A program made the position numbers and the translations under genes. The notes beneath the pieces were generated by a model. The model made no database searches. It had not been told where the DNA came from and was given only the letters and a program-made list of their open reading frames with translations. Positions 13,258 through 20,675 of a DNA stretch of 22,772 nucleotides are shown here, piece by piece. Position 1 is the stretch's first letter. Every line of letters begins with the position of its first letter. The stretch covers positions 1-22,772 of the forward strand of contig CALGTT010000133.1 in the NCBI GenBank assembly GCA_937901485.1. The letters are read 5' to 3'. Source of the DNA: an uncultured Ruminococcus sp. (GTDB taxonomy: Bacteria > Bacillota > Clostridia > Oscillospirales > Ruminococcaceae).

Positions 13258-14613
13258 CTATTTGCCCACACAAAAGCGTGTGAAAACCGCATCCACCACA
13301 GCATCCGTGATGCGTTCACCCGTGAGCTGCAAAAGCGCGTCCGCCGCACCCTCCAGACTCACCGTGACGGCATCGTAGGCAAGCCCCATTTGCAGGGCAT
13401 CCAGAGCCTCCTGCACGGCTGTGATCGCTTCGGAAAGGCAGGTGCGCTGACGTTCATTGGCGATCATGCCATCCTCCGCAGGCGTTGCCTGACGGCTTGC
13501 AAAGGCTTCTACAGCGCGTTCAAGCTGTTCCATGCCGTCCAGCATTTTTGCCGAAATTTCGACAATATCCGCAAATCCGTATGCGGTAAGATCCCACGCT
13601 CGTCCAAGATCCGTCTTGTTGCAGACCGCAATGGTACGATCCATCGGAAGCTGGGAGAGGAGGTTCTCATCATCCGCTTCCAGCGGACGGCTCACATCGA
13701 ACACGGCAAGCACAAGGTCAGCATCACGCAGGAATGCAAGGCTCTTTTCCACGCCCATGCGCTCGATCTGCTCGTCCGTATCGTGCACGCCAGCCGTATC
13801 CGACAGGCGCAGGGCATAGCCGCCGATGCGGATCTGCTCCTCGACGACATCGCGCGTTGTGCCGGCAATGTCGGTCACGATGCTGCGCTCAAAGCCATTG
13901 AGTGCATTGAACAGCGTGGATTTGCCCACGTTGGGCTTTCCGGCAATGACCGTGTGCAGTCCCTCGCGGACGATGCGCCCGTAGTCATAGGTTGCCAGAA
14001 GCCGCTGCATGTCCGAAAGAAGCGCGGTCAGACGGGATTCGAGTGCCTCGCCGTCCACCGCGGGGATGTCCTCATCCGGATAATCCGCCCAGACTGCAAG
14101 ATCGGAGAGCAGCTCCAGCAGAACGGTGGAAAATCCCGATATCCTGCGGAATGTCGCGCCTTCGCGCAGACTGCGTGCGCACTTCACCGCATTCTCACCG
14201 GAGGCAGAGATCAGGTCAGCGACTGCCTCCGCCTGCGTCAGCGAAAGCTTGCCGTTGAGAAATGCACGCTTGGTGAATTCTCCGGCTTCGGCAAGGCGCA
14301 CGGTGTCGCAGAGGACGGTGCGCAGGATCTTCTGGGTGAGGAATCTGCCGCCGTGGCAGGAGATCTCGACCACATCCTCGCCCGTGTAGCTGTGCGGTGC
14401 ACGGAATACGGTCAGCACACAGTCATCCAGCACCTCGCCGCCGCGCAGGACCTGTCCGTAGGCACAGGTGTAGCCGTCCATCTCCGAGGGCTTTCTGCCG
14501 TGAAGCGGACGGAAAATTTCATCCGCACGGGGGATGGCTTGCGCACCGGAAATGCGGATCACTGCCACGCCGCCCGTGCCGTGGGGGGTAGCAATTGCTG
14601 CAATTGTTTCCAT
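13258..14613 (-). CDS. mnmE: tRNA modification GTPase MnmE
   Basis: A 451-residue GTPase, partner of MnmG. N-terminal formyl-THF-binding domain (1 to about 118), helical domain, inserted G domain with P-loop GKPNVGKS (225-232), GTTRD (251-255), DTAG (272-275) and NKTD (about 342-345), and the catalytic C-terminal motif FCVGK (447-451). ATG 14613 is preceded by GGAGG with 4 nt spacing. An in-frame ATG at 14649 would read through a terminator hairpin and is unlikely. Immediately upstream of the SD is an intrinsic-terminator structure (see findings), so expression depends on read-through or on a promoter I cannot place. Confidence 0.95.
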   Translation of the reverse strand: METIAAIATPHGTGGVAVIRISGAQAIPRADEIFRPLHGRKPSEMDGYTCAYGQVLRGGEVLDDCVLTVFRAPHSYTGEDVVEISCHGGRFLTQKILRTVLCDTVRLAEAGEFTKRAFLNGKLSLTQAEAVADLISASGENAVKCARSLREGATFRRISGFSTVLLELLSDLAVWADYPDEDIPAVDGEALESRLTALLSDMQRLLATYDYGRIVREGLHTVIAGKPNVGKSTLFNALNGFERSIVTDIAGTTRDVVEEQIRIGGYALRLSDTAGVHDTDEQIERMGVEKSLAFLRDADLVLAVFDVSRPLEADDENLLSQLPMDRTIAVCNKTDLGRAWDLTAYGFADIVEISAKMLDGMEQLERAVEAFASRQATPAEDGMIANERQRTCLSEAITAVQEALDALQMGLAYDAVTVSLEGAADALLQLTGERITDAVVDAVFTRFCVGK

Positions 14614-14622
14614 AGTTCCTCC

Positions 14623-14669
14623 AAAAAAAGGGGATGAACCTCCGTCCATCCCCCGCGGCAGTCTGCCGC
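14623..14669 (-). terminator. Double hairpin/intrinsic terminator between jag and mnmE
   Basis: Read on the - strand: hairpin GCGGCA-GAC-TGCCGC, then GGGGATG (14653-14647), a 10-nt loop, CATCCCC (14636-14630) and seven T (14629-14623). The T-run directly adjoins the mnmE SD. It closes the rpmH-to-jag block, or attenuates mnmE. Confidence 0.8.
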
Positions 14670-14695
14670 TTGCATTATTTCACTTTAGTTCCGCA

Positions 14696-15862
14696 CTAAA
14701 ACTCAATCTTGCCGTACAGACCTGCGTTCAGTCCGAGATCATCCTCAGGCTTCGGACGCTTGTAGTCCTTCTCGAAGCTTGTCTTCATGGAATCCATGCT
14801 GATTCTGGTCGGCGGTGCATCGGGATTGCGGCGGTTTCTGTTGTCGCGGTCGTTTCTGCGATTGCCGCGGTTCTGACGGTCGCCGCGGTCATTTCTGTCA
14901 TTGCGGCGGCGGCGCGGCGGCTTGTTCAGGGAGGAGATCACGACCTTGCGGTACGGCTCTTCGCCCACACTCTTAGAGCTGACACCCTCGATCTCTGCGA
15001 TCGCGGAGTGGATAATTCTTCTCTCATACGGATTCATCGGCTCAAGGGAGGTCTGTCTGCCTGTGCGCAGTACGTTCTTTGCGATCTTTGCGGCAAGCTC
15101 CTCAAGCGTCTTGCGGCGGCGTTCGCGGTAGTTGGCACTGTTCAGGATCACTCTGTAGTACTCCTTATCACCGCGGTTTGCGATCATGAAGGTCAGGTAC
15201 TGGAGGGCATCGAGGGTTTCGCCGCGCTTGCCGATCACTGTACCGTTATTCGCAGCCACGATCTCGATCATCGCGCTTTCCGCACCAGCAGTCACTACCA
15301 GCTCTGCTTCCACGCCCATCTTTTCGAGGATGCCTGCGAGGTAATTCTTTGCCTTCTCGACCTTTGCAAGAGCTGCTTCGGACGGCTCGCCTGTGATCAG
15401 GGAAACGTCAAGCTGCTCCTCCGTCTTTTCCTCCTGTGCGGGAGCTTCCTCAGCGGAAACCTCCTGTGCAGGTACTTCTTCTTCAACAGCCGCAGGAGCT
15501 TCTTCTTCTGCCTCAGCAGCCGGAGCTTCCTGCTGTGCCTCAGCAATCTCAGTTTCAATGATCTCCGGTGCTTCTTCCGGAAGCGGACGGTTCACAACTG
15601 CCACATCAATGGAGTCTGCCGGCTTCTTGGGAGCTTCCTCCTGTGCCGGAGCTTCTTCTGCCGCAACGGGGGCATTCATGGATACATTCACGGAAATATA
15701 GGTCGCACGCACACGCGCTTCACCCTTTTTGCCAAAGCCGAGAAAACCCTTCTTCGGTTCTTCGAGCACTTCAAAGGTGATGTCATCGGGGGCTGCGCCG
15801 AAATGACGAATAGCAAGCTCCTTTGCTTCGTCAACAGTTTTCGCAGTAAAAATTTCTGTCAT
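14696..15862 (-). CDS. jag: RNA-binding protein Jag/KhpB with long acidic linker
   Basis: A 388-residue Jag (SpoIIIJ-associated, KhpB), an RNA-binding protein tied to cell elongation and sRNA biology in Firmicutes. Jag_N domain (1 to about 56, with KKGFLGFGKKG), an Ala/Glu/Pro-rich low-complexity linker (about 62-165), a KH domain with GKRG (211-214), and an R3H domain with RxxxH at R281-H285. The C terminus (about 315-347) is rich in RNDR/NR repeats like a disordered RNA-binding tail. Typical Jag is about 200-260 residues; linker and tail account for the excess. Of two ATGs, 15862 has 8 nt to GGAGG, whereas 15868 has only 2. It follows yidC by 21 nt, the classical pairing. Confidence 0.93.
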   Translation of the reverse strand: MTEIFTAKTVDEAKELAIRHFGAAPDDITFEVLEEPKKGFLGFGKKGEARVRATYISVNVSMNAPVAAEEAPAQEEAPKKPADSIDVAVVNRPLPEEAPEIIETEIAEAQQEAPAAEAEEEAPAAVEEEVPAQEVSAEEAPAQEEKTEEQLDVSLITGEPSEAALAKVEKAKNYLAGILEKMGVEAELVVTAGAESAMIEIVAANNGTVIGKRGETLDALQYLTFMIANRGDKEYYRVILNSANYRERRRKTLEELAAKIAKNVLRTGRQTSLEPMNPYERRIIHSAIAEIEGVSSKSVGEEPYRKVVISSLNKPPRRRRNDRNDRGDRQNRGNRRNDRDNRNRRNPDAPPTRISMDSMKTSFEKDYKRPKPEDDLGLNAGLYGKIEF

Positions 15863-15883
15863 CTTCATGACCTCCAGTATTGT

Positions 15884-17026
15884 TTAATCTTCTTTTTCCC
15901 CGTATTTCTCCGCCATACGCTTTCTGGCATCACGGATCACTGCGGTGTTGAATTCCTCACGCTCTGCACGGGAGAGCTTGATCTCCTCGCCGTCAGAATA
16001 GCTCACACGGTTCGAGGCAGCCGGTCTTGCACCGCCGCCCTGCTGCTGACGCATCATTTCTTCCTGCTGTTCGAGCATCATCTGCATCATGGACGGACGA
16101 CGCTTTGCATTCTGCGCCTTTTTGCGCTCTGCTTCACCGATCTTTGCCACGCGCTTTTCATTGAACCATGCATTCAGACCTATGCTCTGGATGAATGAGA
16201 AGACGGAGGAACAGATCCAGTAGAAGCCGACACCGGCGGGTACGGTAAATGCCAGCCATACGGAGAATACCGGCATGATGTAGAGCATCAGGTTCATTGC
16301 ACCCATGCTGGGCATGTCGGGATTGCGCTTTTTCTGATGGATCTGCATATAAATGGTCATTGCCAGCTGGATCAGACCGGAAAGCACGGGGATCAGGAAA
16401 AGCGGGAAGTTCTTGGTAATGTCGCTGAAATGAGGAGTCAGGTTCAGGTCAACACCGAGAATGTTAAAGGTTTCTGCGAATTCTACCACTTCAGGTACAA
16501 ATTCCGCATTCACAGTCTGCATTTTCGCAGCAAATGCATCCGGATCCTTCAGAACCTCCTCCATGAGGATGAGCTGGATACGCAGATCAGAACGTTCGGG
16601 ATTGATACTTTCGTTCAGCTCTGCTGCCACCTGAGTTGCCTGTGTGACAGTGGCGTTATCGTATCTCAGGATATGTGTCATCGGTTCGTATACAACGCCG
16701 AGGACACCATAAAGCAGGATCAGCGAAAGGATCATGGGCAGGCAGGAAGCATAGGGGTTGATATTTTCCTCCTGATACAGCTTCATCTGCTCCATGGACA
16801 GCTTTTCGGGGTTATTCTTATATTTCTCGCGCAGCTTTGCAAGCTTGGGCTGAACAAGCTGTGTATGCGCCATATTTTTCTGCTGTTTGTAGTAAACCGG
16901 AAAAATGATCAGCTTCGTGACCAGAGTAAACAGGATAATGGCAACACCATAATTTCCGACAAAATCATAGATCCACTTCATGATGAATCCAAGCGGTGTG
17001 CCGACAAGATCAATTAAAAAATTCAA
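15884..17026 (-). CDS. yidC: Membrane protein insertase YidC/OxaA, TTG start
   Basis: A 380-residue insertase that places membrane proteins with or without SecYEG. Hydrophobic segments near 24-46, 92-112, 208-232 and 244-285 match the YidC core. K38 stands where SpoIIIJ-type proteins often have the groove Arg. The extracytoplasmic loop between the second and third segments is long (about 95 residues), and the cytosolic tail (290-380) is charged with a Met/Gln-rich patch. No lipobox is seen. The start is TTG: GAGG lies 8 nt upstream, and no in-frame ATG occurs until residue 16, inside the first conserved stretch. Part of rpmH-rnpA-yidD-yidC-jag. Confidence 0.93.
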   Translation of the reverse strand: MNFLIDLVGTPLGFIMKWIYDFVGNYGVAIILFTLVTKLIIFPVYYKQQKNMAHTQLVQPKLAKLREKYKNNPEKLSMEQMKLYQEENINPYASCLPMILSLILLYGVLGVVYEPMTHILRYDNATVTQATQVAAELNESINPERSDLRIQLILMEEVLKDPDAFAAKMQTVNAEFVPEVVEFAETFNILGVDLNLTPHFSDITKNFPLFLIPVLSGLIQLAMTIYMQIHQKKRNPDMPSMGAMNLMLYIMPVFSVWLAFTVPAGVGFYWICSSVFSFIQSIGLNAWFNEKRVAKIGEAERKKAQNAKRRPSMMQMMLEQQEEMMRQQQGGGARPAASNRVSYSDGEEIKLSRAEREEFNTAVIRDARKRMAEKYGEKED

Positions 17027-17062
17027 TTTTGCTACCTCATTCCTTCATCCTTAACACGGCTC

Positions 17063-17326
17063 TCAGCCGTTGTCTTGCCAAAAATATGCCGGAAGCTTTC
17101 TCCATGAGAACTGCTCCGGTACCGGATCAATGCCGCCCCTTGCCCACGGATGGCAGCGCAGCAGTCTGGACAATGCCAGAATCAGTCCCTTTATCACGCC
17201 AAAACGCATGATCGCGGTCACTGCATACGAGGAACAGGTCGGCAGATACCGGCAGGTGCGCGGCAGCAGCGGTGAGATGCACCTCTGATACAGGCGGATC
17301 GGCAGGATCAGCAGGCGGCGCATCAT
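17063..17326 (-). CDS. yidD: Membrane protein insertion efficiency factor YidD
   Basis: An 87-residue protein with the family pattern CRYLPTCSSYA, a following short amphipathic helix, and LLRCHPWARGGIDPVP. YidD helps YidC-dependent insertion at the membrane. The ATG overlaps the rnpA stop as ATGA, with GGAG inside the end of rnpA, so it is translationally coupled. It lies 36 nt before yidC. Confidence 0.93.
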   Translation of the reverse strand: MMRRLLILPIRLYQRCISPLLPRTCRYLPTCSSYAVTAIMRFGVIKGLILALSRLLRCHPWARGGIDPVPEQFSWRKLPAYFWQDNG

Positions 17327-17703
17327 TTCTTTTCTCTCCTGACGCGTTCCTTCGCACCCTCGCCCGCATAAATGCGGTGCAGGGCAGGGATCGCCTGATG
17401 GCAGAAATATTCGCTCAGCTGCGTCGATTTCATCTCCAGAAGCTTGCTTCTGGCAACAATGACGATATCTAAGCCCACGGGGGCATGGATCTCGTTTTCA
17501 CGCCATGCCTGACGGATCAGCCGCCTTGCGCGGCTGCGGCAAACAGCATTTCCGACTTTTTTTCCGGTGGTGATGCCCAGACGATTCACCGGCAGATGAT
17601 TCTTTCTCGCATAGATCACAACATACTGTGTTCCGATGCTGCGTCCCTTGTGGTAGCAGAGCTGAAATTCCTTATTCTGCCGCATCACTTCAGTCAATAT
17701 CAT
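17323..17703 (-). CDS. rnpA: Ribonuclease P protein component
   Basis: A 126-residue basic protein that assists the RNase P RNA in 5' tRNA processing. The conserved stretch KKVGNAVCRSRARRLIR (about 48-64) carries RSR (56-58) where the family motif is usually RNR. GAGG lies 9 nt before ATG 17703. Separated from rpmH by 120 nt that contain an intrinsic terminator, so its level is probably set by read-through. Confidence 0.93.
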   Translation of the reverse strand: MILTEVMRQNKEFQLCYHKGRSIGTQYVVIYARKNHLPVNRLGITTGKKVGNAVCRSRARRLIRQAWRENEIHAPVGLDIVIVARSKLLEMKSTQLSEYFCHQAIPALHRIYAGEGAKERVRREKK

Positions 17704-17754
17704 TGCCGGTTACCTCGATTCCTTGCGTCCGCATCCTCCGCGGGGAGGAATGCA

Positions 17755-17791
17755 CATAAAACAAAAGACCACAAATGATCATTTGTGGTCT
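17755..17791 (-). terminator. Perfect 26-bp palindromic terminator between rpmH and rnpA
   Basis: 17766-17791 is a perfect palindrome (arm AGACCACAAATGA). On the - strand it is followed by TTTTGTTTTA. It probably ends most rpmH transcripts, giving more L34 than RNase P protein. A perfect palindrome has no free loop except by opening the central pairs. Confidence 0.8.
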
Positions 17792-17823
17792 GGCTCATCA
17801 AAGGGCATCTGCAATGCGTGGCA

Positions 17824-17958
17824 TTAGTGGGAAAGTCTTGCTCTGCCCTTTGCTCTTCTGCGAGCTAAAACCTTTCTGCCGTTCTTATCGGACATTCTCT
17901 TCATGAAGCCGTGCTCCTTCTTTCTGTGAAGCTTCTTAGGCTGGTAAGTTCTTTTCAT
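17824..17958 (-). CDS. rpmH: 50S ribosomal protein L34
   Basis: A 44-residue, strongly basic protein of the large ribosomal subunit, starting MKRTYQPKKLHRKKEHGF and ending ARLSH. Length is exactly that of the family. GGAGGAGA precedes ATG 17958. It is the first gene of the leftward block and is divergent from dnaA, the usual order at firmicute origins. A perfect sigma-A promoter lies at 18052-18080. Confidence 0.97.
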   Translation of the reverse strand: MKRTYQPKKLHRKKEHGFMKRMSDKNGRKVLARRRAKGRARLSH

Positions 17959-18051
17959 GCGTTCTCCTCCTCTCGCTTGCGGTACGTTCCTCAGCACCCG
18001 CCGATGATCCGTTCCTTACTTGTCAGAGTACAAGCACTCTTATACCTTACT

Positions 18052-18080
18052 ATTATATCCCATCCCACCGCCGCTGTCAA
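18052..18080 (-). promoter_or_regulatory. rpmH promoter
   Basis: On the - strand TTGACA (18075-18080) and TATAAT (18052-18057), spacer 17 nt, full consensus. Leader of about 85 nt. Confidence 0.88.
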
Positions 18081-18298
18081 GGGTTTTTTTCAAATTTTCC
18101 TTAAAAGACACAATTTTAACGGGACTGCACTGCCGGAATCGTCATTTTTCACAAAAAAATATCCCTGCCAATGCCGCAGATACGGTTTTTCCGGAAAGTT
18201 CGGCAAGTTTTCAACTTTTCGACTGTTGAAAAAACGTTGAATTTTTACATTCTCCACCGCATCTGTGCAGGAATTTCTATGGAATTTTTGAAAAGGGC
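18081..18298. other. rpmH-dnaA intergenic region with DnaA-box-like motif
   Basis: The gap between rpmH and dnaA is 467 bp. Outside the two promoters it is AT-rich and has no ORF I would support. TTTTCAACA, two mismatches from the DnaA box TTATCCACA, occurs on the - strand at 18224-18232, and TTTTCAAC on the + strand at 18208-18215, forming an inverted pair. Confidence 0.5.
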
Positions 18299-18327
18299 TT
18301 GCATTTTCAACAATTATATGTTAAAAT
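18299..18327 (+). promoter_or_regulatory. dnaA promoter with overlapping DnaA-box-like site
   Basis: TTGCAT (18299-18304) and TAAAAT (18322-18327), spacer 17 nt. TTTTCAACA at 18304-18312 lies in the spacer, well placed for DnaA autorepression. The leader is about 90 nt. Confidence 0.65.
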
Positions 18328-18425
18328 ATAAGATAGGATAGTATCTTTAAAAATACCGTGCGGCTGGATGCACCGCCGGTTTGCTGCATCTGCGGCAGAA
18401 GATTGATAAAAATGGAGGTTGTGAC

Positions 18426-19808
18426 ATGAATTCCTTTGACGAAGTATTCCAGCAGGTCAAGCAGTATTGCTCGGAACACGAGATGATTTCCGATGTTGCA
18501 ATGAAAACCTGGATCGACGCAATGACACCGATAGGCATTGACGGCAAGGATGCGGTATTTCAGGTGCAGACCGAATTTCAGCAGGGTGTACTGCTGACCA
18601 CTTACAAGGCGGTTCTGGAAAATGCGCTGGAGCATGTAATGGGTTTTCCGCTGCGTTTGGTGGTGAATTTCAATAATCCGGAAGAAAACCATGAATCCGA
18701 CACCAGTGTGCTGCCGGATTTTGATGCGCTTGATGAAAAGCATGAGGAGCTTCGCAAGAGCTATGAGAATGCGGAATACAATTACACATTTGACACGTTT
18801 ATTGTAGGACGTTCGAATGAATTTGCGTATGCGGCATGTAAGGCGGTGGCGACCGATGCCAATTCGACCTACAATCCGCTGTTTATTTATGGTCCGTCGG
18901 GACTTGGCAAGACGCATCTGGTGACGGCGATCAAGCATGAGATCATGCGCCGTGACGAGACAAAGAGCGTCATTTATGTGACGGGTGAGGCATTCGGTAA
19001 TGAGCTGATCAAGGCGATCGACCAGCGTGATACTTCTGTATTTCATGACAAGTACAGAAATGCGGATGTACTGATCGTCGATGATATCCAGTTCTTCTCC
19101 GGCAAGGAGCGAATGCAGGAGGAATTCTTCCATACCTTTAATAAGCTGCATTCCGAGGGCAAGCAGATCGTCATCACATCCGACAAGCCGCCGCGTGATC
19201 TGAAGACGCTGGAGGAGCGTATCAGAAACCGTTTTGAATGGGGCTTGATCGCGGACATCAGCACGCCGGATTTTGAGACAAGATTTGCGATCATCCGCAG
19301 AAAAGCGGAGCTTCTGGATCTGAAGATCCCGGATGAGGTAACAGAATTCATTGCCAACAGATTAAAGACGAACATCCGACAGCTTGAGGGCGCGGTCAAG
19401 AAGCTCAAGGCACTGAAGATGCTGGCGAACAGCTCGCCGACGATTTCGATGGCGCAGAGCGTGATCCGCGACATTCTGACGGACGACCAGCCGATCCCGA
19501 TCACGGTGGAGAAGGTGATCGCGGAGGTAGCGAATGTATACGGCATCACGCCGGAGGACATCCGTTCGAGCAAGAGGACCTCTCAGATCTCGACTGCGCG
19601 CAAGGTTGCGGCGTATGTGGTGCGCGAGGTGACAGGAATGCCGCTGGCAGCGATCGGAATGGAATTCGGCGGCAGAGATCATTCAACGATCGTATATGCG
19701 ATCAATAATGTGACCACTGCACTGAAGAAGGACAACAACCTCAAGGTGCTGGTAGAGGATATCATCAAGGACATCCGCGAAAAGAACCCCAACCCCCCCA
19801 CCACCTAA
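18426..19808 (+). CDS. dnaA: Chromosomal replication initiator DnaA
   Basis: A 460-residue initiator that binds DnaA boxes and melts the origin as an ATP-bound filament. Domain I (1 to about 80), short linker, AAA+ domain with Walker A GPSGLGKTH (156-164) and Walker B VDDIQFF, and domain IV with the DNA-binding signature FGGRDHSTIVYAI. The end is Asn/Pro/Thr-rich. ATG 18426 is chosen because GGAGG (18414-18418) sits 7 nt upstream; an in-frame TTG at 18381 has no SD. It has its own promoter and reads towards oriC. Confidence 0.97.
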   Translation: MNSFDEVFQQVKQYCSEHEMISDVAMKTWIDAMTPIGIDGKDAVFQVQTEFQQGVLLTTYKAVLENALEHVMGFPLRLVVNFNNPEENHESDTSVLPDFDALDEKHEELRKSYENAEYNYTFDTFIVGRSNEFAYAACKAVATDANSTYNPLFIYGPSGLGKTHLVTAIKHEIMRRDETKSVIYVTGEAFGNELIKAIDQRDTSVFHDKYRNADVLIVDDIQFFSGKERMQEEFFHTFNKLHSEGKQIVITSDKPPRDLKTLEERIRNRFEWGLIADISTPDFETRFAIIRRKAELLDLKIPDEVTEFIANRLKTNIRQLEGAVKKLKALKMLANSSPTISMAQSVIRDILTDDQPIPITVEKVIAEVANVYGITPEDIRSSKRTSQISTARKVAAYVVREVTGMPLAAIGMEFGGRDHSTIVYAINNVTTALKKDNNLKVLVEDIIKDIREKNPNPPTT

Positions 19809-19814
19809 GCAGCG

Positions 19815-19902
19815 GCGCGGCAACCGCGCTGTTGGACGCGTTTGGAAGCGAACCTTTGAGGAGAAGTTTCTGTTTCGCGAGAAAGGTTTTTGAACCGCAT
19901 GT
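19815..19902 (+). repeat. GC-rich 88-bp repeat, copy 1
   Basis: Starts six bases after the dnaA stop. It opens with a hairpin GCGCGG-CAA-CCGCGC (19815-19829) and continues with a 66-bp block (19837-19902) that recurs 146 bp later with two mismatches. AACCTTT and AAAGGTT inside the block can pair. No T-run, so not a standard terminator. Confidence 0.8.
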
Positions 19903-19931
19903 TTCCTTTGCGCGAGGCGCAAGCGGAAACA
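19901..19931. repeat. Imperfect inverted repeat between the GC-rich repeats
   Basis: GTTTCC-TTTGCGC and GCGCAAG-CGGAAAC face each other around GAG. A hairpin or protein site in the origin is possible. Confidence 0.5.
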
Positions 19932-19960
19932 TCGCTCTGGCAGGCGCGGCGCATCATTTG

Positions 19961-20048
19961 GCGCGGAGCCCGCGCTGGCGAGCGCGTTTGGAAGCGAACC
20001 TTTAAGGGGAAGTTTCTGTTTCGCGAGAAAGGTTTTTGAACCGCATGT
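19961..20048 (+). repeat. GC-rich 88-bp repeat, copy 2
   Basis: Same layout as copy 1: hairpin GCGCGG-AGC-CCGCGC (19961-19975), then the 66-bp block (19983-20048). The hairpin loop and spacer have diverged while stem pairing is kept, which suggests that structure matters. Confidence 0.8.
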
Positions 20049-20109
20049 ACTGGCGGATGGGCATGAGGTGTTGAGGAACGTATTTTGGAAATTGAGCTGT
20101 GGACAGCGG

Positions 20110-20140
20110 ACATATCCCCTGCATAGAACAGGGGATATGT
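20110..20140 (+). terminator. 12-bp hairpin, possible dnaA terminator
   Basis: ACATATCCCCTG (20110-20121) pairs perfectly with CAGGGGATATGT (20129-20140), 7-nt loop, followed by only TT-GG. It lies 300 bp after dnaA beside a DnaA-box-like site. Termination would be weak by T-run criteria. Confidence 0.5.
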
Positions 20141-20502
20141 TTGGCGAAAATGAAAATCAACAGCTTTCCACCGGAGTTTCAACAGCATGTTGAAAACTGA
20201 GTTGAAAAGAATTCCCGAAAAATCCATGTGTTCGCAGAGTCACGGAAAGAATTTCCACTTTTTCAAGAAAATTCGATTCCACAGACTGTGAAAAGAAAAA
20301 AGAAAGCGGAGGATTTTCCACAGAATTTTCAAGAAATTTTCCCTTTCAACTCCACAATTTCTGCACAATTCCACAGCGCGGATTCTGCCTTTTCGGTTTT
20401 TCACTTTTTCACTTTTTTTCAAGAACGGTGATGTGGAAGAAAAAGGAGGAAAAAATCCCACAGATCTGCGGGAAGCGGCAGGTTTCAACTTTTCCGCGCC
20501 CC

Positions 20503-20517
20503 CTACTACTACTACTA
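20503..20517 (+). promoter_or_regulatory. DnaA-trio array and unwinding element
   Basis: Five CTA triplets, preceded by GC-rich CCGCGCCCCC (20494-20503) and followed by the AT-rich stretch TATTTTATATTTATG. This matches the DnaA-trio system of Bacillus subtilis, where DnaA loads on one strand (3'-GAT repeats) and opens the duplex. It places the melting start at about 20517-20533. Confidence 0.85.
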
Positions 20518-20675
20518 TTTTATATTTATGAATGAAATGAATGATTCAACGCGAACTCTTTTTCCACCGGCAAAGTGAATGTGGAAAGTGAACATGTTCT
20601 GCGACAGATACATAGATGCAGCAAAAATCTGTATGCATCACAGAAAATCCTACGTTACTACAGGAGTTGATAAGA

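Larger units (their letters stand above)
20098..20588. other. oriC: Chromosomal replication origin oriC (dnaA-dnaN interval)
   Basis: The 867-bp interval between dnaA and dnaN has no gene. DnaA-box candidates within two mismatches of TTATCCACA: - strand 20098-20106 (CTGTCCACA), 20188-20196 (TTTTCAACA), 20432-20440 (TCTTCCACA), 20580-20588 (CTTTCCACA); + strand 20314-20322 (TTTTCCACA, one mismatch) and 20560-20568 (TTTTCCACC). Weaker CCACA motifs are scattered between. TTTTCCGCG (20490-20498), a GC-rich block, the DnaA-trio and an AT-rich tract follow in the order of the firmicute basal unwinding system. Confidence 0.85.

Noticed and set aside
14614..14649. Extended mnmE start at ATG 14649
   Set aside because: The added residues do not match MnmE N termini, and the start lies within the terminator stem; METIAAIATP at 14613 is the family start with its own SD.
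14534..16198. 554-codon + strand open frame opposite jag and the end of yidC
   Set aside because: Antisense to recognised genes and made of Ser/Leu/Phe/Cys runs; no independent support.
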